From Streptomyces hokutonensis (lineage in GTDB: Bacteria; Actinomycetota; Actinomycetes; Streptomycetales; Streptomycetaceae): a stretch of DNA of 64,000 nt. A program made the translations under genes and the position numbers. Under the pieces are notes generated by a model that worked only from the letters and a program-made list of their open reading frames with translations, ran no database searches and had not been told where the DNA came from. Positions within the stretch are counted from its first letter, which is position 1. Every line of letters starts with the position of its first letter. Location: positions 1 to 64,000 of the forward strand of contig NZ_BARG01000088.1 in NCBI RefSeq assembly GCF_000376565.1, given 5' to 3'. This document shows positions 1 through 11,700 of this stretch, one piece after another.

Positions 1-203
1 GATCCGACACCGCCGGGCGATCCGAGACCGTCGCCCAACCCGGGACCGTCGCCCAGCCCGGGACCGGCGCCCCGCCCCACACGGCCGCCCGATCCGACAC
101 CGCCGGGCGATCCGAGACCATCGCCCAGCCCGAGACCGGCGCCCCGCTCGAGACCGGCGCCCCGCTCGAGACCGGCGCCTCGCTCGAATCCGGCGCCCCG
201 CCC
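1..203 (+). repeat. In-frame direct repeats coding an NRPS linker
   Basis: Bases 1-29 recur exactly at 91-119, and weaker similarity continues to about 141. An 18-base unit (gagaccggcgccccgctc) follows four times in tandem at 132-203; the first two copies are identical and the last two carry a few changes. The periods (90 and 18 bases) are multiples of three and the reading frame of the NRPS stays open throughout, so the repeats encode a Pro/Gly/Thr/Ala-rich stretch just before the adenylation domain. It is a low-complexity interdomain linker that appears to have grown by slippage or unequal exchange. Confidence 0.75.
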
Positions 204-2759
204 GGCACCACCGCCCCGCCCAACCCGTCCGAGACCGCCCTGCGTTCCGCGTCCGGACTCGTCGAACTCTTCGAGACGCAGGTCCGCGAACGCCCCGCGC
301 AGACCGCCGTCGTCGACCGGGACGGCTCGCTGGACTACGCGGCGCTCGGCCGCCGCGCCGACGACCTCGCGCACGCGCTCGTCGCCCGGTCCGTCCGTCC
401 TGGTGACGTGGTGGGCCTGCACGCGAAACGCTCGCGCGACCTGGCCGTAGGCATCCTCGGCATCCTCAAGGCGGGCGCCGCCTACCTCCCGCTCGACCCA
501 GGCCAGCCCGCCGAACGCCTCGCCCGTATGGTCGAGGACGCCGCCTGCCCCCTCGTGCTGAGCGACCACGACAGTGCCGAACGCGCCCCGGAATGGCTCG
601 ACTTGGGCGCCGTAGAGGCTGAAGGGGTGACCAGGCAGGGACCGCCGGCGGACATAGACCACGCGCCCGACCAGCTTGCCTACGTGATTTTCACCTCCGG
701 GTCCACAGGTCGGCCCAAGGGCGTCGCGGTCGAACACCGCAGTGTCCTCAACCTGTTCGCGACCTGGCACGCCCGCATGGGCACCGCCCCCGGTGAGGTC
801 GGCTCCGCCTGGTCCGGCATCGGCTTCGACGCCTCGATCCACGAACTGCTGCTGCCCCTGACCACCGGCGGTGAACTCCACATCGTCCCCGAGGAGTTGC
901 GCGGCGACCCCGAGGCGCTGTTGGCGTGGATGCGTGAACACGCGGTCACTCAGGCGTTCCTGCCGCCCGCCTACGTCAAGTGGATCGACGAGGACCCCGC
1001 CGTACGACTGCACGGCCTGCCCCTGCGCAAGCTGCTCACCGGCGTCGAGTCGCTTACCGAAGCCGCGCTGCACCGCATGACACAGCACCTCCCCGGCCTG
1101 CGGATCTGCTTCGGCTACGGCCCCACCGAGGCGACCCTCTACAGCACCGCTTACTACAACCCCCGCCCGCTGGAACGGCCTTGCCCCATCGGCCGCCCGC
1201 TGCCGCACACCCGCATGTACGTGCTCGACGGCCGCCTGGAACCCGTCCCGCCCGGAGTGGTGGGCGAGGTCTACCTCGGCGGAGCGTCGCTGGCCCGCGG
1301 CTACCTCGGCCGCCCCGACCTCACCAAGGAACGCTTCCTGCCCGACCCGTTCGTGCCCGGCGAGCGGATCTACCGCACCGGCGACCTCGCCCGCCGACTG
1401 CCGGACGGCCAGGCCCACTTCATGGGACGCGCAGACGACCAGATCAAACTCCGCGGCTTCCGGATCGAGCCCGCCGAGGTCGAGGCGGCGCTCACGGCCC
1501 TGCCCGGCGTAAGGGAGGCGGCCGTTCTCGTCGACCACGACGCGACGGGCCAACCTCGCCTCATCGCCGGAATAGGCCGGGGCGCGGCACCCGCCCGCAC
1601 CGCCCACGACTGGCGCACCGAACTCGTCCGCCGGCTGCCGGACTACATGATCCCCGCCGTCTTCCTCGACCTCGACGCCCTCCCGCTCAACCACAGCGGC
1701 AAACTCGACCGGCCCCAACTCCTGCGCCTGGCCCAGGAGTCGACCTCCGACCAGGTCAACACGGCCAGCCCGCGCGACCACGTAGAACACGGCCTGTACC
1801 GGATCTGGCAGCGCATCCTGCTCCACCCCGACATCGGCGTCAGCGACAACTTCTTCGAGATCGGCGGTACTTCACTGTCGGCCATCAAGATGGCCCACGC
1901 CGTCACCGAGACCTTCGGCCGCCGACTCCCTGTCGGTGAGGTCATGACGCGCCCCACCATCGAGGCCCTGGCCGCGCTGCTCCGCGAGGACGGCACCGCC
2001 CGCGCCCCCGGCAGCCTCATCGAGTTCCGCCCCGGCACCGGCCCGCGCGTGGTCTGCGTCCACCCCGCCGGCGGCACCGCCTTCTGCTACCTGCCTCTGG
2101 CCACCCTCCTGCCCGAAAGCGTCGGGCTCTACGGCATCCAGTCCCCGGGAGTGAACCCCGGCGAGGACCTCCTGCCGACCGTGGAGGCCATGGCCGAGGC
2201 ATACCTGCGGCTCCTGGAACCGCTCGGCGACCACCCCCTCGTCCTGACCGGCCTTTCCTACGGCGGCCTCGTCGCCCACGAGATGGGGCGCCTCCTGGCC
2301 GCCGCCGGACACCGCGCGGTCACTGTCGTCCTCCTCGACACCCAGGCCACCGACGACGCGACCGCCCGCGCGGGGATCGGTGCCGTCGACGCGGCCGAGT
2401 TCCGCGACAAACTCGTGAGGTTCAACGGGATGTACCCCGGCATCGACGACGCCCAGGTCGACCGCTACTTCCACCTCTACAACCACAACCGGCTCACCGC
2501 CCGCGAACACCTCCCGGCGGCCTCCCCGGCCCGCCTGGTCCTCGCCCAGGCCGTACCGGGCGGCACCGACACCCCTTTCCACGCAGAGGTCCGTGCCTTC
2601 TGGGAGCGCCGCGCCGAGGGCGCGTACCGGGTGGAGACGCTGGAGTGCGACCACTGGGAGATCCTGGAGGGCGCCGGAGCGACGCGGGTCGGCAGCCTGC
2701 TCGGCGCCGAACTGGCCCACCACACCGCCCAGTTGGCCCTGCCGATACGGGAGGCGTGA
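1..2759 (+). CDS. Nonribosomal peptide synthetase, C-terminal part (A-PCP-TE)
   Basis: The 5' end lies outside the window; the frame is open from base 3. After the repeat linker (to about base 240) comes an adenylation domain with the core motifs TSGSTGRPKG (near base 693), GYGPTEAT (1114), YRTGDLA (1371) and NHSGKLDR (1690). A peptidyl carrier domain follows, with the pantetheine serine in GGTSL at 1872-1874. A type I thioesterase has its nucleophile in GLSYGG (serine at 2256-2258) and a late histidine in CDHWEI. Hand alignment to GrsA gives the pocket code D-A-H-A-L-G-G-L-Y-K, which I cannot match to a known substrate. It overlaps the next gene by one base (TGATG), so the two are probably translationally coupled. 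The domains are certain; the substrate, and whether a condensation domain precedes, cannot be seen. Confidence 0.95.
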   Translation, partial: SDTAGRSETVAQPGTVAQPGTGAPPHTAARSDTAGRSETIAQPETGAPLETGAPLETGASLESGAPPGTTAPPNPSETALRSASGLVELFETQVRERPAQTAVVDRDGSLDYAALGRRADDLAHALVARSVRPGDVVGLHAKRSRDLAVGILGILKAGAAYLPLDPGQPAERLARMVEDAACPLVLSDHDSAERAPEWLDLGAVEAEGVTRQGPPADIDHAPDQLAYVIFTSGSTGRPKGVAVEHRSVLNLFATWHARMGTAPGEVGSAWSGIGFDASIHELLLPLTTGGELHIVPEELRGDPEALLAWMREHAVTQAFLPPAYVKWIDEDPAVRLHGLPLRKLLTGVESLTEAALHRMTQHLPGLRICFGYGPTEATLYSTAYYNPRPLERPCPIGRPLPHTRMYVLDGRLEPVPPGVVGEVYLGGASLARGYLGRPDLTKERFLPDPFVPGERIYRTGDLARRLPDGQAHFMGRADDQIKLRGFRIEPAEVEAALTALPGVREAAVLVDHDATGQPRLIAGIGRGAAPARTAHDWRTELVRRLPDYMIPAVFLDLDALPLNHSGKLDRPQLLRLAQESTSDQVNTASPRDHVEHGLYRIWQRILLHPDIGVSDNFFEIGGTSLSAIKMAHAVTETFGRRLPVGEVMTRPTIEALAALLREDGTARAPGSLIEFRPGTGPRVVCVHPAGGTAFCYLPLATLLPESVGLYGIQSPGVNPGEDLLPTVEAMAEAYLRLLEPLGDHPLVLTGLSYGGLVAHEMGRLLAAAGHRAVTVVLLDTQATDDATARAGIGAVDAAEFRDKLVRFNGMYPGIDDAQVDRYFHLYNHNRLTAREHLPAASPARLVLAQAVPGGTDTPFHAEVRAFWERRAEGAYRVETLECDHWEILEGAGATRVGSLLGAELAHHTAQLALPIREA

Positions 2760-5700
2760 TGGACCTCGGACCTGCCCCCAGCGCCTTCCCGGAACCGCTC
2801 GAGCCGGCCCCCGCGAGGACCGCCTCCCTCGCCGAGACCGTCCTCGCCCAGGCCCGCCGCACCCCCACCGCCCCCGCCGTAGAGGACGACGGACAGGTCC
2901 TCGACTACACGGAACTCGTGCGAGCCGGCGGCCTGGTGGCGGCGCGACTGCGCGCGGCCGGAGTACGCCCCGGACACGCGGTCGCCGTACACCTGCCGCG
3001 CTCCTGGCAGTTGGTCTGCGTCATGCTCGGCATCCGCCGCGCCGGAGCCACCGTCGTCCCCCTCGACCGCCTCAGTCCGCCCGACCGCCAGCGCCACATC
3101 CTCGACGACTCGGGCGCCGTCGCTGTGATCCATGAGAACGGGACCCAACCACCCGCGCATCTCCCGGTGTTGAACGTCGACCTGCTCCTGAGCGGTGACG
3201 GCAACGGCCTGCCCGCCGTGTCCGCGGCATACCCCGGTGACACCGCCACGGGCTTCGTCTTCTACACCTCCGGCAGCACAGGGCACCCCAAGGGCGTGGA
3301 GGTCACCGACGGGGGAGTGCTGCGACTGGCCCGGCCCGGCTACCTCGACCTGCGGCCCGGCACCCGCTTCGCCTGTCTGGCCAACCCCGCCTTCGACGCG
3401 CTCAGTTTCGAGGTGTGGGTTCCGCTGCTGACCGGTGGCGTGTGCGTCGTACTCGACGACAGCCAGGTGCACAGCGCGCCCGGACTCGCGAGCGCCCTCG
3501 TCGAGCGCCGCGTCGACACGCTGTTCATCACGACGGCACTCTTCAACGCGGTCGTCGAGCAGGTCCCCGACTGCTTCGCCACGGTCGGACAGGTCCTCGT
3601 CGGCGGCGAACAGCTCAACACCCGTATCGTCCGCCGCTGGTACGAGACCAACCCCGAGGCCGGCGCCGTCCTGCACAACGTGTACGGGCCGACCGAGGCG
3701 ACGACCTTCGCCCTCTGCCACCCCGTCCCACGCGACTTCGCCGGCGACACGATTCCCATCGGCACCCCGCTCCCCGGCACCGGCGTACTCCTGCGCACCG
3801 AGGACGGACGCACCGCCGAACCGGGCGAGGTGGCCGAACTCCTGCTGTCCGGACCGGCGTTGGCCCTCGGCTACCGCAACCTCCCGGATCGAACCGCCCA
3901 CAGCTTCGTACGGCTGCCGAACGAGCAGGCGGGGCAAGGGCGTTGGTACCGCACCGGCGACCTCGTACGGCAGGACACCGAGGGCCGGATCACCTACGTC
4001 GGCCGCTCCGACCGCCAGGTCAAGGTGCGCGGCTTCCGCATCGAACCAGGCGAGGTGGAACGGCAGATCCTGGCCCAGCCCACCGTCCGCCAGGCCTACG
4101 TCTGCACCCGCCGCGACACCGAGGACCGCAACGAACTGCTCGCCTTTCTCGTGCTCGGCGACGAACTCTCCTACGACACCTACGACCGCCACCTCGCCGC
4201 GACCCTGCCCTCGTACATGCGCCCGCACCACACCTACCTCGTCGCCGAACTGCCGCGCAACGCCAACGGGAAGGTCGACCGAGAGGCCCTGCTGCGCGAT
4301 GCCCGCACCCCGTGGCGCGGCACGTCCGAAGGTGACGCACCACCCGTCAGCGCCGGGCAGCGGCGAGTGTTGGAGGTCGCGGAGGACATCCTCGCCGTCA
4401 ACGGGCTGCGCCCCGGGGACCGTTGGGCGGCCAGCGGCGGCGACTCGCTGAAGGCGCTGCGCTTCCGCTTCGAGATCCTCGAGCGCTACGCCGTCGACCT
4501 ACCGCACGACCTGGTCCTGCGCGCCGACTTCGCCGCTCTCGCGGTTGCCGTCGACGCCGCCGAAACGACCGTAGGAGAACATCCACCCGTACGCGGCCCC
4601 GCCGGTGAAACGACGGCGCCCGCCACCAGTGAGCAGGAGCGGCTGTGGCTTCTGCACCAGCGAGCGCCCGAAGACCGGTCCTACGACGTGCCGTTGGCCT
4701 TCCGGGTCCGGGGTCGCGTCGACACGGCGGCCCTGCACCGCGCGGTGCGTGGTCTGGTGGAACGGCATGTCGCCCTGCGCACCCGGCTGGTCCCCACCCC
4801 GGACGGGCTGCTCCAGCAGACCGGTGATCCCTACGACCCGTGGCAACGCCTCGAAGCCCGCCCCGGAGAGGAGTGGCAGGACACCGCAGACCGGTTCTTC
4901 GAGCACCGCTTCGACCTCACCGAGGGCCGGATGCTGCGGGCGGCCTGGGTGCCGGAGGCCGACGGCGGACTGCTCTTGCTGCATCTGCACCACGTCGCCG
5001 TGGACGGCTGGTCGCTCAACCTGCTCTTCCGTGACCTCACCGACGCGTGCATCGCCGACGGCGCGTCCCATACGCCCCTGGACCTCGCCCACTGGCAGCG
5101 GGCCTGGCACACGAGCGCTGCCTACGAGGACCGTCGCGCACGGCTGCGCTCCCACTACGGCCGCGACGGTGAACCGTCACCCGCACTGCCGGTTCCCGAC
5201 GCGCCACGGGCCCGCCTGCTGCGCACCACGCTCGACGTCGTCCGCCGCAGCGCGTTGGACCGACGCGCGGCACAACTCGGCCTGACCCGCTTCCAGTTGC
5301 TGGTGTCCGCGTTCGCCGCGAGCGTCTACGGCGTCACCGGGCAGGGGCGTCCGCTGATCGCCACGCCTGTCGTGAACCGGCCCCGGCCCGAATTCGCCGA
5401 CACGGTCGGCATGTTCGCCAACACCGTGCTCCTCGACCTGCCGATGGAGCCGCGCCGCTCATTGGACGCCCAGCTGTCGGAACACGCCGACATCGTGCAC
5501 GCCGTGCTGCGCGACCAGGAGGTGGCCCTCGCCGACGTCCTCGCGGACCGCGCCTTCGGCGAGCGAACTCCCTTGTTCGACTACCTGTTCGTGCTGGAGA
5601 ACACCGACTTCTCCGCGCTGCGGCTGGACGGCTGCGAGGTACGGCCGCTGTGGCCCGAGCCGCTCGGCGCGAAATGCGCCCTCACGCTGTCGGTGGTGGA

Positions 5701-8700
5701 GCACGAGAGCGGCTTCGACTGTCTGTGGGAGTACCGCGACGACCTCGGCGCCGAACGGGCCCGAGGTGCGGCCCAGCTCTTCCGCCAGGCCCTCGACCAC
5801 CTGACCGGCGACACCGACACCACTTTGCGCCAGCTGGTCGCCGACTACCGCCGCTCCCTGCCCGACCACGGCCAAGGTCCCACGCGGACAGCGGACTTCG
5901 CCACGGTCGCCGAGGGCTTCGCCCGGCAAGTGGCGCGGACTCCGCATGAATCGGCCGTCGCCACGGGCGAGGTGTCCCTCACCTACGCCGAACTCGATGC
6001 GCAGGCTGCCAAGTTGGCGACCGTGCTGGGCGCCCGTCTCCCGGCCGATCCCGCCGCCCCGGCGGCCGTGGCGCTCCATCTCCGGCCCTCCGCCGAACAC
6101 ATCGTGGCCCTCCTGGCGGCGGCCCGGCTCAACCTCACCGTCGTACCGCTCGACCCCGCCTATCCGCCGCCCCTGCTGCGCCATGTGCTCGACCGGGCCG
6201 ACCCGTTGTGCGTGCTGGTGGCACCAGAGGACGAGGACGCCCTCGCCGCGATCGCGCCGGCGTCCCTCCCGCGGCACGTGCTGATCCTCGCGGACGCCCC
6301 GACGTCTGTGCCTGATACTCCTGCGCACCAAGGGGCGCGTCCGCTCTACACCCTCTTCACGTCGGGCTCCACCGGCGAGCCCAAAGGCGTCCAGGTCTTC
6401 GACCGGACCCTGTGCAACCTGCTGACCTGGCAACGCGTCGACGGCGGCCTGCACGGACCCGCGGTCACCCAGCAGTTCTCCATGCTGTCCTTCGACGTCT
6501 CCTTCCAGGAGATCTTCACCACCCTGTGCTCCGGCGGCCTGCTCCGCCTGGTCGAACCCGCGTGGCGGCACGATGTCCCGTCCCTGCTGCGGGAGTTGGA
6601 GACCGGGGGAGCGGAGCGGATCTTCCTGCCGTACGTCGCCCTGCAACTGCTCGCCGAACACGGCGTGCGCACCGGGCAGTTCCCGTCCCGGCTGCGTGAA
6701 GTCGTCACCGCAGGGGAGCAGTTGGTGTGCACGGACGCGATCCGCCGCTGGTTCGCCGGACTGCCGGACGCCCGCCTGTTCAACCACTACGGCCCCACCG
6801 AGACCCATGTCGTCAGCGGCTTGTGTCTCGACGGCGATCCGGCTGCCTGGCCGCTGCGGCCCGCGATCGGACGGCCGGTGGACAATGCCGTGCTGCGGGT
6901 CGTCGACGAGGGTGGCCACCCCGTCCCGCCGGGCGTCACCGGTGAGTTGCTGATCGGCGGCCCCATGGCCCACCGCTGCTACCTCGGCGACGACACAGCA
7001 CACCACGACCGCTTCACCGACGATCCCGACCTCGGCACCTTCTACCGCACCGGCGACCTCGCGCGCTTCGACGCGGACGGTCTGCTGCACTACGCGGGCC
7101 GCGACGACAGTCAGGTCAAACTCGGCGGACACCGGCTGGAGTTGGGCCAGGTGGAAGCCGCGCTGCTGCAGTATCCCGGCATTACCAATGCTGTCGCGGC
7201 GGTGACGGACGGGCTGTTGGTGGCCTGCCTGCAGTGCCGGGGCGGCGACCCCGACCCGAAGGACCTCGCCGACCATCTGTCCGGGCTGCTGCCGTCCTAT
7301 GTGCGCGTCAGCCGGTTCCGCCGCCTGACGGAACTGCCGCGCACCCCTAGCGGCAAACTGGACCGCCGGGCAGCGCTCACCGTCCAGGGCCGTGAACTGC
7401 GCCCGGCGAGCGCGATGGCCCAGGCCGCCCTGTCACCGCTCGAAGCACGGCTGGCCGCCCTGTTCGAGACGGTGACCGGTAGGGCGATCGGTGTGGAGCA
7501 GCGGTTCTTCGACGCCGGTGCCACCAGCCTGGACCTGATGCGCTTCCAGCTCCGTTGCGCGGGTGAGGATCAACTTGCCTTCGGCGTCCCGGAGTTGTTC
7601 GAGCACGTCAGCCTCCGCGCACTGGCCCGCCTCATCGAGGGACGCGCGTCGGAGCGTACGGATTCGATGACCGTTGACGCGCCACGACCCGTGGGCGAAC
7701 CCATCGCCGTGATCGGGATGGCCGTGCGGCTGCCGGGCGCCCCCGACCTGGCCGCCTTCTGGGACCTCGTCGTCTCCGGCCGCCGGGGCATTGAGCACTT
7801 CCCGACGACCGACGGTCGGGTCGGTGCCCGCAGCCAGCTGGCAGGGCCGCTCGCCTTCGACCCGGGGCGTTTCACCATCAGCCCGCACGAGGCCCGGCTG
7901 ATGGACCCCCAGCAACGACAGCTCCTGATGAACTGCGTCGAGGCACTCGCCCACGCGGGCATCGCGGACCCGGCGGCCCAACGGGTGGGACTCCTCGCTG
8001 CCTGCGGCGAGAACACCTACTTCCAGCGCATGCTGCGCGAGACCGAGCCGGCCCAACTCCCCGACTCCTTCCGGCTCGCGCTGCACCACGAGAAGGACTT
8101 CCTGGCCACCAAGGCGGCCTACCACCTCGGGCTGACCGGGCCGGCCTTCACCGTGCAGTCCGCGTGCTCAAGCTCGCTCGTCGGCGTCCACGTGGCCGCC
8201 GGGATGCTCCGGCAGGGCGACGCGGACGTGATGCTCGTCGGCGGGGTCCTCGTCGACCCCGACCTGACCGACGGCTACACCTACCGGCCGCAGCACATCT
8301 TCTCGCCGGACGGCCACTGCCGGCCCTTCAGCGCGGACGCCGCCGGCACCGTCGGGGGCAGCGGCACCGCCGTCGTCGTCCTCAAACCGCTCGCCGCCGC
8401 ACGCCGCGACGGCGACACCGTGTACGCCGTCGTCACCGGCTCCGGCATCAACAACGACGGTTCGGACAAGCTCGGTTACAGCGCCCCCGCCCTGGCCGGA
8501 CAACGCGCCGCGATCCGCACCGCCCTGCACCGCAGCGGTCGTAGAGGCACCGACCTCGGCTACGTCGAGGCGCACGGGACCGGTACCCGGCTCGGGGACC
8601 CGGTGGAGACGGCCGCGCTGCGGCAGGCGTACGGGCTCGCGCGCGACGCGCGCGTGGCGCTGTCCTCCGTGAAGAGCCAGATCGGGCACCTGGGCGCCGC

Positions 8701-11700
8701 CGCGGGTGTCGTCGGCCTTGTGCGGGCCGTGCTTGCCGTGCATCACGGGGTCATACCGCCGACGGTGGACTTCGAGCGGCTCAACCCCGAGATCGAGGAC
8801 GGACCGTTCCGCGTACCGGTCACCGCCGAACCCTGGCCGTCCGACACCCCGAGAGTCGCCGCCGTCAGCAGCTTCGGCATCGGCGGGACCAACGCCCATC
8901 TGCTGCTGGAGCAGGGGGAGTTGTCGGATCCCGGTCCCGTTCCGTCCGAGCCGGTGCCGTGTCTGGTGCTTTCCGGCGGCTCCGCGTCCGCCGTACGCGC
9001 GGACGGGCGCCGTATCGCCGACTACCTGAGGGCGAACCCCGACACGTACCCGCAGGTGCTGCGCCACCTCCAGGCCGGACGCCCGGCGCTCGGCCACCGG
9101 GCGGCGGCCGTGTGCCCGGACGTCGCCTCCGCTGTTGCGTGGCTCGATGCGCTCGGTGAGGTCGGCGAGCCGCTCGCGCAGACCGACCTCGAGGCACCGG
9201 GCCGCGACCCCCAAGCCCTCACTGAGGCCTGGACGGCCGGACACACCCTCGTATGGCCCGAGGGACCCGCACCCGCGCCCTGGGACTTCCCACCGCCCGC
9301 CTTCGACACGGCGGAGTACGACTTCCAACGCGCGCCTGGAACCGACGAGCCCGAGGCCGGCTGCGCGCCGCAACGGTTGCCCGCCGGTCAGTGGCTGCAC
9401 CAGCCGCTGTGGACCCGCCTGCGCCGCGCCCGCACCGGCGCCCATCAGCCCCGGCGGACCGCCGTCGTGGTCACCGCGCCGGACGCGGACGGCACGGCGT
9501 GGCGGTTCCTGGAACGGCACTACGCCCGAGTGGTGACCGTGCGCGCCGGGCAGGCATTCGCCCGGCTCGACGAGGACCGCTACGAGGCCGACCCCGCCGA
9601 TACTGAGCAACTCGCCCTCGTGCTGGCGGAGATCACCCGGCGCGCCGGCCCCGGCGTCGACTGGCTGCACACCCTTCCTCTGACCCTCGACGGCGGCCTC
9701 GACGACCGCGCGCTGGAGGCGGCCCGGTGGGCCTGCCTCGACACCGTCGCGGCGCTCGCCCGCGCACTCTCCCGGGTCCCCGACGCCCAACGGCCCCGCG
9801 CCTGGCTGCTGTCCCACGGGGCGCAGCCGGTCACCGGCCCCGTCCGTACCCCCGAGGCGGGCCTGCTCGCCGCCGCCCTCGAAGTGCCCCGGCAGGAACT
9901 GGGCGTGACCCTGCGCTGGACTGACCTGCCGGGACCGCGCTCGGCCGAGTGGGCGGCCCAGCTGCCGGACCTGCTCCTGGACGACACGATCACCGAACCG
10001 TCGACCGGCCTGCGCGACGGCTTCTGGTGGCAGCGCACCCTCCAGCCGGTCCATGTCCCCGAGTCCCCAACTACCGCCGTCCGTACGGCCGTTCCCGGAA
10101 CCCACCTGGTGCTCGGCGGCACCGGCGGCATCGGTACCACCTTGGCCGCCCGCCTCCTCGAACACCCCGGCAACCGTGTGGTCCTCGTCGCCCGGGGGAC
10201 CGGGACGCCGCCCGCGCTGCGCGCACACCGGGACCGCGTCACGCTGGTCCCGGCCGACCTCGCCACCGACGACCTGGACAGGGTCGTCGACCTGCTGGCC
10301 CCACACCTCGACGGGCTTGCCGGGATCGTCCACGCAGCGGGCACCGCCGCCGGTGGGCTTCTCGTCCGCCGCGACCCCGACACCGGCCGCCGTGCCACGG
10401 CCGCGAAACTGCGCGGCGCCCTGCTCGTCGAGCGGATCATCGCCGAGTACGACCCCGACTACGCGGCCTACTGCTCGTCAATGGCCGCCAGATTCGGGGG
10501 AGTAGGGCAGTTCGACTACGCGGCGGCCAACGCCTGCCTGGACGCCTATGCCCATCACGTGCCTTCCGGAGCCGACGACGCCACCGTCCGTATGAGCATC
10601 GGCTGGGACGCCTGGCGGGAGGTAGGCATGGCACAGCACGCCCTGACGGCCGACGCCCGCCACCAGGAACACCTGAAGGCGGCACTCACCCCCGAGGACG
10701 GCGCGGCGGTCTTCGAGCGGGCCCTGCACTTGCAGTTGCCGCATCTGCTGGTCAACACCACGCCCCTGACGGAGGCTCACCACTTCTACGAGTACGAGCA
10801 TCAATCTGAGCCTGTCGTCGACAGGCGGACGCTCGCCACGCACCCCACCCCCGCCGACCCCGCCGCCGACCTCACCGAGATCCTCCGCGACCTCCTCGGT
10901 GTGGACGCCGTCGACCCCGAAGCGGCGCTGTACGACCTGGGCGCCGACTCGCTCACCCTGCTGGAACTCATCGACGAGGTGAAACGCCGCTTCGGCACCG
11001 ACATCGACCTGTCCCGGCTCAGCCACCGGGTGAGCCTCGCCGAGATCCTCGGTCACCTCGACACCGGCACCCGCCACGCGTCCGCCGCGGTGGCCGTCGA
11101 AGTGTGGCAACGGGGGCCAGGCCCGGACGTGTTGTGCCTGGTCCATCCGGTCGGCGGCGACATCCAGGCCTACCGACCGCTGGTGGCGGCCCTCCCCGCC
11201 GAGTCGACCGTCTGTCTGATCGCCGACCCGAAACTGCGCGACCCGGGACTGCCCGCCCGGTCGATCGCCGACCGGGCCGCGCACTATCTGGAGGCCGTAC
11301 GGGCCGCCTTCCCTGAACCCAACTACCGCCTGAGCCTTGCCGGTTGGTCGTTCGGAGCCTGGACCGCCCTCTCCATGGCTGCACTTGCCGAGGCGGAGGG
11401 CAGACCCGTCGACGCCGTCCACCTCCTCGACCCACCGCCACCCGGCGCCGGCCAACGCCTCGCCGCCTACGACGAACAGCAGGTGGACGCCGTGTTCGCC
11501 CGCGAGTTGAGCGGCAACGGCGGCGGACCACTGTCGGAGTCCGGCCGCACCTACGCCGAACGTCTCGGGCACTGCTGCCGCACCAACCTCGCGGCCATGG
11601 CCGAACACCGGCTGCCACGACTGCACATGACACCCACCGAGGTATGGATCGCGCAACGCCCGGTGGAGGAAGGGCTGTTGACCCCGGACCCGACCCCGCC

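Noticed and set aside
1..203. CRISPR-like repeat array
   Set aside because: Repeats are 90- and 18-base units without unique spacers, stay in one open reading frame and encode a linker; no cas genes.
2645..2758. Earlier start of the NRPS-PKS gene at 2645
   Set aside because: It would overlap the upstream thioesterase by 115 bases with unrelated sequence and no ribosome site; ATG 2759 has GGGAGG and the normal coupled overlap.
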